Source of the DNA: Ustulina deusta
Lineage: Eukaryota > Ascomycota > Sordariomycetes > Xylariales > Xylariaceae
DNA length: 64,000 nucleotides
Assembly: GCA_023159155.1 (NCBI GenBank)
Contig: JAJNNX010000065.1
Span: 186,001 to 250,000, forward strand
Reading direction: 5' to 3'
Shown here in pieces: positions 49,301 through 60,707 of the stretch (position 1 is its first letter; each line of letters starts with the position of its first letter). The notes under the pieces are model-generated. The model searched no databases. It was not told the DNA's origin and saw only the letters and a list, made by a program, of their open reading frames with translations. The translations under genes and the position numbers were made by a program.

Positions 49301-50714
49301 CCAAGTGGGCAAGGTAGGGAGCTCGCGGAATTCAAGAAGGCGATTCCTTCGGATCAATTGCCTGCTACTTTCCGGGATGCTGTCACCACAACTAGGGCCC
49401 TCAATATCCGCTACTTGTGGATAGACTCCCTGTGCATCATCCAAGGGGACGATGGCGACTTTAACGAGGAAGCGAAGCGGATGGAGGACGTCTTCAGCTG
49501 CGCATACTGCGTCCTGGCAGCGAGCCGAGCGACGGGTCAGCACGATGGCTTCCTCCACCCCACCAGACCAAGAGAATACCTCACCTTCCCAGGCGACGGC
49601 GGGAACAGATTCTACGTCTGCGAGAACATTGATGATTTCAGTGGTGATGTCCTGGAGGGTTCGCTTAACACTCGAGGCTGGGTCTTGCAGGAGCGTGCGC
49701 TAGCGAGGAGAACCATCTTCTTCACGGAGCGCCAGGCGTACTTCGAGTGCGGAGAAGGAGTGCGATGCCAATCGCTTACCAAGATGCACAAGTGAGTTCC
49801 TCGCCACCCCCGAGACACCCGACGGGGGGATAGATACATGGACGACGTTAACATCTCACACCAGTAACATGGCCGACTTCCTCGGCGATCCCAACTTCCC
49901 GAATAAGGCCATAAGCGTTCAGCGTGGTCTCAGGATTCGCTATTTTCAGGATCTTTACAAGCAGTACTCGCGGCTGAATTTCACACATATTGAAGATCGA
50001 CCATTCGCTATTGAGGGCCGTATGCATCTTCAGTCCTACATCGTACCCCACTGCTTTCAGCCTCGTGCAAGTGAATGGGTGAAGACTAACATGATGCGCG
50101 CCGCAGTGGAAAACCGCCTCCGCACAGCCTACGGAACGGACGGGGCGTACGGGATATTCGATGATGGACTAGGCAAAGGTCTATTCCATCGCAGTCTGTT
50201 ATGGCAGCGAGGTGAGGACCAGCCGAGCCCGGGATTGTCACACATCGTGTTCCCTCCTGGGCGCAGAGTTACTGTGCCGACATGGTCTTGGATGGCTTAT
50301 CGAGGGGGCATTGATTACGTCGACCCGCCTTTCGATCAGACAGTCTGGGAGAAGGAGGATATTCACCCACCCAGGATTACGAACAGTCCCAGCTCGATGC
50401 ACACTCATGCTAGGATGGAGCTTCTGGCGGTGGTACGTCGGTTTAACGTGGCTGGCCACCAGGAAGGAGAAGTTAAATTGGTATACGACACCGAGAAAAG
50501 TAGATCAGACAGCATGCGACTACAGTGTGTGGTAGTGGCAAAGTCGAGGGAAGGACAGACACCTCAGCAGAAAAAGTACTATATTCTGCTTGTATCTCCC
50601 TTGAACTCTCTTGGAGATGATGACTATCATGTCTACGAGCGAGTCGGGGCAGGTGTCATGCTTGGTAGGTTCATTGTCTTCAATGAACCCGGCCAACGGG
50701 CAAAGATTCGTTGA
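46305..50714 (+). CDS. Protein-kinase-like / HET-domain fusion protein
   Basis: Exons 46305-47063, 47128-47757, 47881-48916, 48999-49791, 49865-50714; all phases agree, giving 1355 aa. A second ATG at 46422 (MSSSTDSDDSGIDD) is an attractive alternative start (1316 aa). Region 1 (to about residue 230) includes KFLPNDAIDSLVTEDTI, shared with the kinase paralog at 51264-54243. Region 2 is kinase-like (about 235-600): weak Gly loop (AGAFSSVYRV), VAIK with K257, HGDLKPEN at 410-417 (HRD changed to HGD), DMG in place of DFG at 442-444, APE at 471-473. Region 3 has C731-x2-C734 and C760-x2-C763, then the HET domain: YIALSHPWG (887-895), LPATFRDAV, YLWIDSLCIIQ (W949), RGWVLQERALARR (about 1034), later PTWSWMAYRGGI. 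HET domains trigger incompatibility cell death (family knowledge). Kinase-gated HET activity is inference. Catalytic competence is uncertain because of the motif changes. Confidence 0.87.
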
Positions 50715-51263
50715 GTGACCCATCGGACATCATGCATATATTCAATATGCACTGTTGGCTCACTCTACGCCGTAGGACATGGAATCATATTTCGTATAGC
50801 ACTGCATTTTGATTACCAGCCCCCTGCCTCATATTATTTCATCGTTGCATACAATCCGCACTAGGAGATTTTCATGATAGGAAATCAAGGGTAATCTTGT
50901 TGATTTCGGAGTGAAGGCGCCGATTTGCGAATCTCAATCCCTGGTGGTCTCTGAGTGACTGACTAGCTACGATGTGTGAGATGGCTATATCCCGACGTAG
51001 AAATCACATGGCAGATTAACCGTCAATTGATTGATACGGCTATTCCCATTCGCGCTCTCTCATCGTACTGGGAATTTGTTGTATGGTTTATCGACTATAT
51101 AGGAGACAAGTAAATAGCGATACTCTCAACAGACCCATAGGACACCACAAGAATTAAAATGTGGTCAATGGCTAATCAATATTTCCGCGGGACGGCTCGT
51201 GTGTATCTGGCTGAACACCAAATTGTTTGCCTTTAAATCGAAAGCACAACTAAAACTCGCACA
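50715..51263. other. Shared 3' region of convergent paralogs
   Basis: 550 bp between the stop codons of the kinase-HET gene (+) and the kinase paralog (-). No gene seen. It must hold both terminators; no distinct signal could be assigned. Confidence 0.5.
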
Positions 51264-54243
51264 TCAATGTGTCTGGGGATTGTCTTTAAGTCCATGGCCT
51301 TGGGGAAGTGTGTATACTCCAGGCTTCTCCATTGCTGAGATACCATATCGATTGCTCGGTTTTTCCTCGCTCTTCTCTTTGGGAATTTTGACTTCGATTT
51401 CTGTTTTGCGAGCATAGAGCGGCTTCCGTTTAATGGACTTCCACTGTTGCCTCTCCACGGTGTACATTTCCTTATCGCGACATTTTTCGTAAATGCGGTT
51501 GAGTTGCGAAGAAAGCTCTTCGGAGAGGATTCGATTCGATTTCGACGTCTTACCCGACTCCAATACAAGCATTCCATCTTGAATGAGAATCAGGAAGTCA
51601 TGAATATATTCAGTGCAATTTTCGTGTTCGTGTAATTCGTCGAAGAACTAAAGCCGTCAGTACCGAAGCTTGAGTAGCTTGGATATGGATAGGAACATAC
51701 AGAGATAACCGAGTCCTTCACTTTCAACTTGATAGTCTTGCCGAATTGATGAGCAGAGTAATGGCTGTCAAAGAATGTATCCGTATCGACACGGTCGAAA
51801 CGATCCCAAGACAATCTCTTCTTGGCGAATTCGGTCAAAAGGGGTTGTCCCCCTAGTAACCATGTGATGAATTCCAAGTACACACAGCCCAACGACCACA
51901 TATCTGCCGATTGACGGGTTACCCCAATGTCGGATTCCGGCGCCCGGTACGCCAAGGTACAGGCCACGTTGGACTGAATATTGGATTTGCTCATATCAGA
52001 TTTGAGGTCTGAGACCCCGAAATCAGTTAATCGCAAAATTCCCAGCTTATCCGTACGATCTTTATACCAGAGTATATTTTCGGGTTTAATGTCCCCGTGA
52101 CGACCATATTTGCGAACCTTTCTGGACCCAGCCGGCTTCTGGACTGTGACTGTCGGTCGTGGCTCACCATCTGAGGACCTGACGTCGTGTTTCGTGGCTG
52201 CAGTGCTGTGCTTCTCACGTGGTAATACATCCCTTGTCAGGCCACCCACTAGGTCTGGTTTATCGTAGACGTGCTGGGGTGCTGTAGCAATTTTCAATTT
52301 ATTCTTAGAGTTCGGTCCTTCTTTTGGATCTTCATGGCTTTTACTTGACCAGGAAAAGGTGTAGTGGTTATGGAGCCTGCGGAGCGCATCGGCGAGTCCA
52401 GCGCATTGCTTTGCTACCCAAGTAGAAGTTTCCCTTGCCACTTCAGGTCTTGAGTTTTCGCTCGCCCAAAAGCCACGCAAATCGCCCTCCGCTCGGTAGA
52501 AGATGAGGCCAAGGTTGTTGCCCTGCTCGAAGGTGGAGAGGAGGTTCACAACATGAGGGTGCGCGTTCCCACCCTTAAACTTCTTCAGTATGTTGCGCTC
52601 CTGGTCGAAAGATGCGCGCTTACCCTGGTCGATTTCTTCGATTACAAACCCGCGCTCGCATAGATCCGCATCACTGAAGTTGTGGTGTCTTGAATGTATG
52701 CTAACTTTGGAGACCACACCAAAGCCTCCATGGCCAACGTCTTTCCTAGAGCTATCCTCACGAACGCCGACGAATGGCAATATGTCCTTCTCGTGCAGTG
52801 GCAGAAGTTGAACGTCGTTGTAGCCACCTTCGCTCAGCACTGGTGCTATCACCTTCCATTGCATCTCCCAAAAAGACCACTTCGATGTTATAGTCCATTG
52901 CTGGAAGTGCCGCAATTTCGCCAACGGGAGTTTTTCTGATGAGTCCTGCCTTCTCTCGGGACTTATTTGCTCCTCCTCGTCCTCTGTAGTAGAGAGCGGT
53001 AGGTCGTAATCGCTGAGGTTCTCCTTGATAAACAATGAGATATCAGACGCCTGATCTATCAAGACTAGGATGGCGAATATCTGACGAATAGGCTTTAAGC
53101 CATTATTGAGGGCATCCTCTTTGATGCATATCCTCTCAGCTAGTCTCTCCGCTCTCCTTTCTAGCTTAACCTTGTCCCACAGCGGCTTATCGCGTGTGAA
53201 AGCTCGGCGCAGCTCTACCCCGACGGAATCTCTGGTGATCAACTCATCGAGGCTCCCATTGGGAAGAAATTTTTGGCCGGTTCGTGTTTCAACCATGCAA
53301 TTCCAGATGCCACCTCCGAGTGTAATGACTTTAGGACTTGGTAGATCGGGGTCGTCTGACTCCGAGTCCGACGATGGAGGTGCTTCATCAACGCGGATCT
53401 GGGCTGTTCTATTCACCCGGTATCCGTGGCGCCGTTTGAGAGGTGCGGGGTGGGTTGCGGGGGTCGAAGGTCGGGGTTTGACATTGGGAAATGAATCCAG
53501 ATCGGCTGATTCCCCAGTTGTCCGGCGAGGAATTCCTTTGGTAATCCCAACACCGCGAATAGAATCTTGCACGACCTTCAAGCTGCGGTCGTCGCATGGA
53601 GATTGAGGGCCAGTTGAATTTTCCTAACAACTTGGTGAGGATACAAGCACAGGATGTGACACGGATAATGGATACTGACTACTAAGCTGGAATCATCCTC
53701 TTCAAGCTGACGACTGCCGCTAACGGCTCGGTCATGTTGTACGTCCAGAAGAAAGTCTTCGGGGCCTGGTGCTTGATGACTCTCGTCATCTGTCGTCAGG
53801 AGAGGAGAAGCCAGACCAACCGAACTGGTAGCTTCGGTGCTTTGGGGCGGACCTTGGCCCCGGCTGAAGACGTCGTTTTCCGATTCACTCTCGTCTGAGC
53901 TGATCAGAGGGGGCTGTAGGTTGGTTGGCAAGGATGGTGTTTTAGAGCCTCCATCACTACTGGATCTTCGTCTTGTCTGCATTGGAGGGACTTCTAGTTG
54001 TTGAGACGCGCGGCCCATCCGCCCGTCGCCATTACCAACCGGCTTGTGCCCTCCATGATAATTTGAAGCCGAAGATGTCTTACACAATACGCAGGCGTCA
54101 CCATCTGACGGCAAATCCTCTAGGACAGATGACCCATTGTCCAATGGTAACGTCGTATCCGTATTCGTCAAAGGGCATTGCTGTTCGGCTGCCGTTCGAG
54201 CCGATGTTTGAGGGGACATTGTAATGCCCCTGTTATCAAGCAT
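51264..54243 (-). CDS. Protein-kinase-like paralog, possible pseudokinase
   Basis: Three exons read on the - strand: 54243-53680, 53623-51701, 51647-51264; introns of 56 nt (GTCAGT donor) and 53 nt (GTATGT donor, CTGAC branch) keep phase 0, giving 956 aa. The long Ser/Asp-rich N-terminus (SSDESESEND, SSDSESDDPD) looks disordered. KFLPNGSLDELITRDSV and LPLHEKDILPFVG align with the kinase-HET neighbour. Kinase region: full Gly loop GHGGFGVV; FVIEEI at about 514-519, with E517 where the VAIK lysine is expected; HGDIKPEN at 697-704; DFG at 722-724; APE present. After the kinase, FFDELHEHENCTEYIHDFL and LNRIYEKCRDKEMYT form a conserved C-terminal helical region; the C-terminal tail is Lys-rich. 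Without the lysine, ATP positioning should be impaired, so it may act as a pseudokinase or scaffold (inference). There is no HET domain. The first-exon join is the least certain point. Confidence 0.83.
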
Positions 54244-54898
54244 GATGAAGTGATTGACAATCCTCTAGGGCTAAGGATAGTTGCTGCCAGACCGTGAAGG
54301 CGAGGTCGGGTCGAATTATGAATGGTGGCCCACACATGATGGCAGTCGAGCGATGCGCCTCGGCGGCCTCCAAGGTAGGAAGCAGGCAGTGTGTCTGAAG
54401 TAGAATAACAATGAAACGCACAGCACGACGCTGACTGTCATTCGTGTAAAATGTTATTCCTATTTTGGTGCACTTTCCTCGTAGCCCAAAATATAAATAA
54501 GTGGAAAAAACCCAAGTGTACTTGGGGGTGGCTGTGTGGTTGTAGGCGGCCAGGCGCTTTTGAACCGCCCATGGTCTTCAGTTTGTGGCCTCCACAGCCC
54601 GTGTCTCATTTTCTATTGGGTGCTTTTTCGGTGACAGAGTAGCACGTTCTATATATGCATGTCTGTGTGGGCTTATGCCACGGATGCTCGAGGCAAGGCA
54701 CAAGTGACCAAAGCGACCAAAGCGACCAAGTTTAGTGAGGCTCGTGGCGAAGGGGGATGACTCTCGGCGCAAGGACTCTGATGAAGTAAATATAACTTGC
54801 CAGTATCTTCGCCAAAGATCGGCCAGATAGCTCCTGGGAACTAAATATTTGCCAGGCCGTTATCGAGATACTATCTTCACAACACCTATATTACACAA
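54244..54898. promoter_or_regulatory. Divergent promoter region with three tandem 9-mers
   Basis: 655 bp between the start codons of the kinase paralog (-) and the small gene (+). Three tandem 9-mers, AAGTGACCA, AAGCGACCA and AAGCGACCA, occupy 54702-54728. Their position between divergent starts suggests regulatory sites, but no known factor can be assigned. Co-regulation of the two genes is inference. Confidence 0.4.
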
Positions 54899-55272
54899 AT
54901 GCTAGCCATTCCAGCAACTCCTAAGAAAGAGGGTCCTCTCGGGCTCCAGCGCGAAGATCCCAAGAAGGACAGAGAGACGGCCGAAGACGACAACACTACG
55001 CAAAATATTTCGGCACGACACATTAGCTCCACGAAATTGATAACCATGCTAAGAACAAAGTTTGGCATCGGCGCATACGATGTGCACGTGAGTACAAGTG
55101 CCCGGGTCGATGATTCGACAATTGAGTAGTACTCACCATTTTTATTCAGATGATGCAGAGTTGCTACTACATCAAAGCGCCCAGGAAGCTGTCCGAGGTG
55201 AGTAATTTCCATGTCACTTGTAAGAAAGGTTCTCATAAATAGCAGAACGAGATCGCAGAATGCCGACAGTGA
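54899..55272 (+). CDS. Small protein of unknown function, three exons
   Basis: Not recognised. Model: 54899-55087, 55150-55197, 55243-55272, giving 88 aa. Both introns (62 and 45 nt) have perfect GTGAGT donors; the first acceptor is TTATTCAG and the last, ATAG, is less certain. The N-terminal half is charged and polar (KKDRETAEDDNTTQ), probably disordered. The second half reads like a folded small domain: ISSTKLITMLRTKFGIGAYDV joined to HMMQSCYYIKAPRKLSE, then QNEIAECRQ. No signal peptide or membrane segment. Two in-frame joins with consensus donors argue that it is real rather than chance. It is head to head with the kinase paralog and tail to tail with the sirtuin. Confidence 0.6.
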
Positions 55273-55613
55273 TACGCATACGGTCTAACTTCGTTGACAC
55301 CTCTCTTTCTTCCTTACCGACTAGCACAATTGAGCCAGACCTGGGGGTGACGTTATCTATATAGACTGTAAAGGATGGGATGTACGAACAGTAGACATTG
55401 CGCCTCAATAACTATCCGCTGCGCACGATGGGCCAGGAGCTATTGCAATTCGCCTCTAGTAGTAATGAGAGGTTGATGATTCACGACCTGTTGGAACGAG
55501 ATTGGAGACTTCCCTTAGTCGGTTCAGAGAATACATGGTATGGGCGGCGTGCGAATATTGTATGTGATTTGAAATGAGGCAGAGTGAAATGGCGTACCGT
55601 AGAATTCTAGCAG

Positions 55614-56649
55614 CTATCTCTCTTCAATGCTACCATTTTCATCCATCGTCCCAATAACCCCCTCAAACAGCTGCGGTAAGATCTCTGCAGCACTTCCTTG
55701 AAAGAAGAAATCACTGCTCGTAAGTCCGGCGGCCGAGTCTGGATCGGGGTTCACGACGGCGACAACAGCACCTTTCCGTTGAGCCTTGCGCGTGTAACTA
55801 GCTGCGGGATAGACGGCGGCGGCGGTGCCCACCACGAGCATAAGATCGATCCTGCCCTGCATGATCCAGTTGTCAACGCCCATCAGCATAACCGTGTCCA
55901 AGCCTTCGCCAAACCACACCACGCCGGGACGCAACAGCCCCGTCGTGCATTTCGGACAGTGGGGGAGGTCCCGCAGCTCGATCTTGGGCGTGGGGACGCT
56001 CGGATCGAGGAGGGGCATCGTCTGATCGGGAGGGTAATCCTCAGATGCCGGGGCAAGGGCAGGGCACGGCGGGTCGGATAAGTTGTTGTGCTCGATGTAG
56101 CCACACTCGTCGAAGCACTTGACGTCGAGGATGCTGCCGTGCAGCAACCGTAGTTTTGACTCGGGGTGTCCGGCGCGGGGAGAGAGTCCTGCATACGACA
56201 TTGTGAGCGACGAGAAGAACAACGGCCCTCACAAGCACAAGTGGACCCGACCCGGCTTGATTCGCCTGGCACTCGCCCGGCCCCTCGCTAGAGGTCTATA
56301 GAGCAAGCGTATATATACGGCAGTGCTCACCATCGACATTCTGCGTCAAGCACAGAAAGTTGGTCTTCTTTTTCGCCAGCTCAGCAAGGGCGTAATGCGC
56401 TCGGTTCGGTTTCGCTTGCAACGCCATGTGTTTGCGCCAGGCGTAGAAGAGCCAGACGAGGGCGGGATCGTGCTCGAAGGCATCGGGCGTGGCCAGCGAG
56501 GTGGGCTCATGGTTGCGCCAGAGTCCGCCGGCACCGCGGAACGTGGGCAGGCCCGAGGCCGCCGACAGCCCGGCTCCGCAAAGCGCCAGGATTCGGTTGC
56601 TGGAGTCGACGAGCTCGCGGAACTCGGCGATCGAGGTTCGCGGTGCCAT
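55614..56649 (-). CDS. Sir2-family NAD-dependent deacylase, SIRT5-like (class III)
   Basis: Two exons on the - strand, 56649-56331 and 56188-55614, with a 142-nt intron (GTGAGC donor, TATGCAG acceptor) and matching phase, giving 297 aa, a normal sirtuin length. NAD-binding motifs: GAGLSAASGLPTFRG (residues 25-39) and TQNVDG (102-107). Catalytic His is in LLHGS (H123). Zinc ligands: C131 and C135 (spacing x3 rather than x2), and HCPKC further on. VVGTAAAVYPAA and VVNPDPDS complete the Rossmann fold. FYAWR holds Y69-x-x-R72, the Tyr/Arg pair that in SIRT5 binds succinyl or malonyl groups (family knowledge), so lysine desuccinylase/demalonylase activity is predicted rather than plain deacetylation. 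The frame stays open upstream of the ATG at 56649 to 56805 without changing this call; a longer N-terminal, possibly mitochondrial, form there (MHRNITHRKLRVMRRASR) would have a basic leader. Confidence 0.87.
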
Positions 56650-56805
56650 CGTTTCGCTGCTGTCTCTGTATTTCGTATGCCGTGTCCAGAACGGTCGGCG
56701 GGAGCAGACGCTGCTTATGCCGTGGAAACGGGAGACAGACCGAAGGCGAGGCCGTGAAGCCCGACGCATAACGCGGAGCTTCCTGTGGGTAATATTCCTG
56801 TGCAC

Positions 56806-57010
56806 AAGAGCATGGTGGCTTTCCCAGCCTTGAGCTTTCGCGGCCTCAGGTGTTGTTGCCTACAGGATCATCGTTTCGGTGGCCCATAGCGCTCAGTTTA
56901 CATGTACACCTACTGTCGGATTTAGTGTTATAGAGCGTACCGCATATATGTGTTTAGATCGCCCTTTTTTGTTATTGTTTTTTGTAGGTCCTATTTTGCC
57001 TCTGTGAGGT
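56806..57010. other. Sirtuin upstream region and edge of AT-rich block
   Basis: Short stretch of normal composition upstream of the sirtuin gene. It passes quickly into the AT-rich block. No element was recognised. Confidence 0.4.
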
Positions 57011-57906
57011 ATTTATCTACAAGCTTGCTATAACGCTTATATAACCAAATAATCCTGCTATCTATACCTAATTAGCTTTCTTTACAGCTACTAATTATAG
57101 GCCAAATCTAATATACCCCCTTAAGAAAAATTACTCTAGTAATTTTTTTTATATATATATTACTATAGCTATAAAGGTAGTTATAAATAAGTGTTAGGGT
57201 ATAAATAATATATAAATAACTAGTATAGCATACAAATAACTATATAAACTAGTTCTAAATATTATATATATTATTATATAACTATTTAAAATATAGTATA
57301 GCAAGCTTAGTAGGCAAAAATGTTTGTAAAAAAGTACGCTTTTAACTTAATAAATAAGAACGTTTATAAAAAAATATGTTTATAAATATAATATATGTAA
57401 GCTTACTCCTAGTATTACTAGAGCTTTTTTTTTTATTTTTTATTTTTTTTTAGTTTTTATAAAATTTTTGTAGTAAGTTTTTAGAACTAAAATATTAAAC
57501 ACTCTATTTTTTTATAATAAGATCTATACTAATTTTTTTTTTAATTTTAATTATAAAATTATTTTTTGCTAATATATTATTAACTATTAAAAAAAAAAAA
57601 GTATTTTTATTATAAGCTTTAAAAAAACTTTAAATTATTTAATAAAAAGCTTACTAATATATATAAAAAAAACTATTATAATATTTTTTCTGTTTTTTTT
57701 CTGCTTAAATTGTAATAGCTAGCGCCTTTAAATAAGCTAAAATTTATAAATATAATATATAACTGCTTTTTAAATTAATAATTAATAAGCTTATTATTAG
57801 TTCGGAATTATTGTTATTAAATAGTAATAATATTTCTGTGCGTTTTTTATTTCGCCCTTTGTTTATTATAGAACTTCTGGCATATTGTATCCCTATTATT
57901 ACTATT

Positions 57907-57927
57907 ACTACTACTACTACTACTACT
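57907..57927. repeat. (ACT)7 microsatellite
   Basis: Seven perfect ACT units inside the C/G-retaining island of the AT-rich block. Confidence 0.9.
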
Positions 57928-60374
57928 TTTTTAACGCCTTCCTACTAAGCTCCCCCTGCTATTACTACCACTCCTAGGATAGCTAGTTTTTTGCTAGCTT
58001 TGCTTAGCACCTATTGTTTGGCCTTTAGCCGGGTTATTCTAGTTATGCCTATACTACTACTAGTTCTACCCAGTTGAACTTCTAGTAGCTAAAGTGCTAT
58101 GCCTGCTATTATTGTTTTTTATAGTTATAGCTATGCTTTGTTTTTATAGTAAGCTAGTTTCTGCTTATAGCTAGTATTTTTAAAGATTTTTTAAAAGATA
58201 CTATATTTATAATATATTTGTAGTACTTTTTAAAGTTATTTAAATAATAATTATATTAAAATGTTTAATAGTAGGTTGTAGTATTTATAGTATATTTCTA
58301 AGTATATATATAAATCTTTATAAATAAGCTTTTTAGTAATTAGTAATAAGTACTAATTATAAATAGCCCTGCTAATATTAAGCTTTATATTTGTTATTTT
58401 TGGAACATTTTTATAAGGAGTGCTAGTAATATTACTATTTAAGCTTTACGGACTATGGTTTATACTATGCTATCTTTTTATTGCTTAAAAAAAAAAAATA
58501 TTTTTTTATAAGCTTTTTGCCACTCTATAGCAGAATTAATACTTTCTAGAATAGTTAAGTTTTTATATTATTAGTTCTAAAGCTTTTTAAACATATAAAA
58601 ATACTTTATAATCTTTTTATTAATATATTGTAAGCTTATAACTTATATTTAAATAGTATTTAAATATTTTATTTTATAAACTTTTTTTTAAGTAGTAAAT
58701 TTTTGATTTTTTTTTAAAAAACTAATATGTTTTACTAAACTTTTTAGCTATATTTAAAAAACTTATATAATTTAAGCTATTTTAAAAAAATTATTTATTT
58801 TAGTATAAATAAAGCTTTTATAAATCTATTAGTAATTATATTATTAATAAATATATATTTTATTATAATAATTCTATTTTTAATTTTTTAATATAACTAG
58901 TAATTATAAATATTAATATATTATAGTTTAGTATATAATAGGGCTACTTTTTTTATAACAAGCCTTATTATTTACTAATTATTATATTATATTTATATTT
59001 ATTAATTTTATAGCACTACCCCAAGCTTGTTAATAAGCTAGTTAATAAACATTACTTCTTTAGCTACTTAAGCTAAAACTAAAAGCTTTATTTTAGTTAT
59101 AAATATAATAACTATATTTTATTTATTAGTTCGCCAGTAGATTATTTCCTTAAAAAGCTTTATAATATAAGCTTAAGAACTTTTTTAGTTAAAAATATTA
59201 TTTATAAAAAATATATCGCTAACTATTATAAAATTATCTTTATTTTTAAATTATAATATATAGTACTATATAAAAAATAAATATAATAAAAGCTTATTAG
59301 TAGCCTAGTAGTGCTTAGAGGAAAAATTATAATTAAATTATATAAACCTAAAAATTCTAAACGCTATATCTAGGCATATTATTATTATAATATATAAAAT
59401 TAACCTTATTTTTTACTAGTAGCGCTTAATACTAACAAATATAAAGATCTCTTTATATAAAAAAAGCTTTTAAGCTTTTATTAAAGTAATTATATAAGCT
59501 ATAGCTATAATATCTTGTAGCTTAGCGATCTTTTTAATATAAAAGGCCTATAAAAACTAAAAAAAGCTTTTTTTTCTATTTCTAATTATTTTAACGCTTA
59601 AGAACTATTATAAGTCTTTATTTCTAGTAAGGTTATAGTATATCTTAAGTATAGCAATTATTTTATTTGTAGCTTTTTAGCTCTTTTGTTTATATATTAT
59701 AACTATATTATTAATATATATAAACAGAAATATACTTTTTAAGAAGTAATAGCAAGGTTTATAAAATATTAGTTTAAAGCTTATTTTTTATAGTAACTTA
59801 GTAAGTTTTTTTTGCTATAGTAAAAAAGATTTTTAAAGCTTATATAAGGCTTGTAATAATTTAACTATAATATTTAGCTTCTGGTAGCCTAGAAGCATGC
59901 ATATATAAATCTTTTTATTTAATTTAATATTTATAAAAATATTTATAGCGTTATATTGCTTAAGTTCTAAGTTAAACTTAATAATAATAGCTATTAATAT
60001 TTTAAAAAATTTTCTTGCTAGTATATTAGTATAAATGTTTTTTTAGTTATTATTTAGTTACTGATTTTCTTATACTACTAAACAAGCTTTATATTTTTTA
60101 TAATATTTATATTTATTAAACTTATAAATATAAATTTATATATAATCTAAAGTAATTTTTTTTTATAAAAAGCTTTTAAATATTTTTTTTTAAATGTTTA
60201 TCTTTTTATAGTTTTATAAATAAATAAATTCTATTTATTTAAAGTAATCTTTTAACAAGTAATCTATAAAATCTTTATATTATTTTAATAGTTATAATAG
60301 ATCTTATTAGTATATTTTTTTTTTTAGTCTAAAAAAGTTTATAATTAAAGTTTTAAATAATTAGTATCTAGCTT

Positions 60375-60707
60375 AAAAGTTTTTTTTTTTTATTAACAAA
60401 GCTTTTAATAAGATTTATTAGCTATAATTAGTTATATAATAACTAATGAGCTTTTTTAAAAGTTTTTTTTTTTTATTAATAAAACTTTTAATAAAATTTA
60501 GTAGCTATAATTGGATATATAATAAATAATAAGCTTTTTTAGGGGCTTTTTTCTTTTTACTAGCAAAGCTTTTAATAAGATTTAATAGCTATAATTAATT
60601 ATATAATAGTTAATAAGCTTTTTTAAAGGTTTTTTTTTTTTTATTAATAAAGCTTTTAATAAGATTTAGTAGCTATAATTAATTATAATAAATTTTTAAA
60701 AAGCTTT
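60375..60707. repeat. Tandem array: four copies of an 83-84 bp unit
   Basis: Units start near 60375, 60458, 60541 and 60625. Each has an AAAAGTTTT-type T run, then a segment like AAAGCTTTTAATAAGATTTA, then TAGCTATAATTAGTTATATA, ending near AATAAGCTTTTTT. Copies differ by a few substitutions and small T-run length changes. The array stands out from the surrounding random-looking AT sequence and may be part of an old element, such as subterminal repeats, or a minisatellite. Confidence 0.85.

Noticed and set aside
51590..51700. Direct read-through to a stop at 51590 as the C-terminus of the kinase paralog
   Set aside because: A GTATGT...TTTAG intron (51648-51700) gives FFDELHEHEN and a conserved-looking helical tail ending at 51264, a far better protein.
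53106..53606. Plus-strand open frame of 166 codons
   Set aside because: Antisense to the second exon of the kinase paralog, which has clear kinase motifs on the other strand.
60375..60707. CRISPR-like array
   Set aside because: The whole 83-bp unit repeats, so there are no unique spacers, and the genome is eukaryotic. It is a plain tandem repeat.
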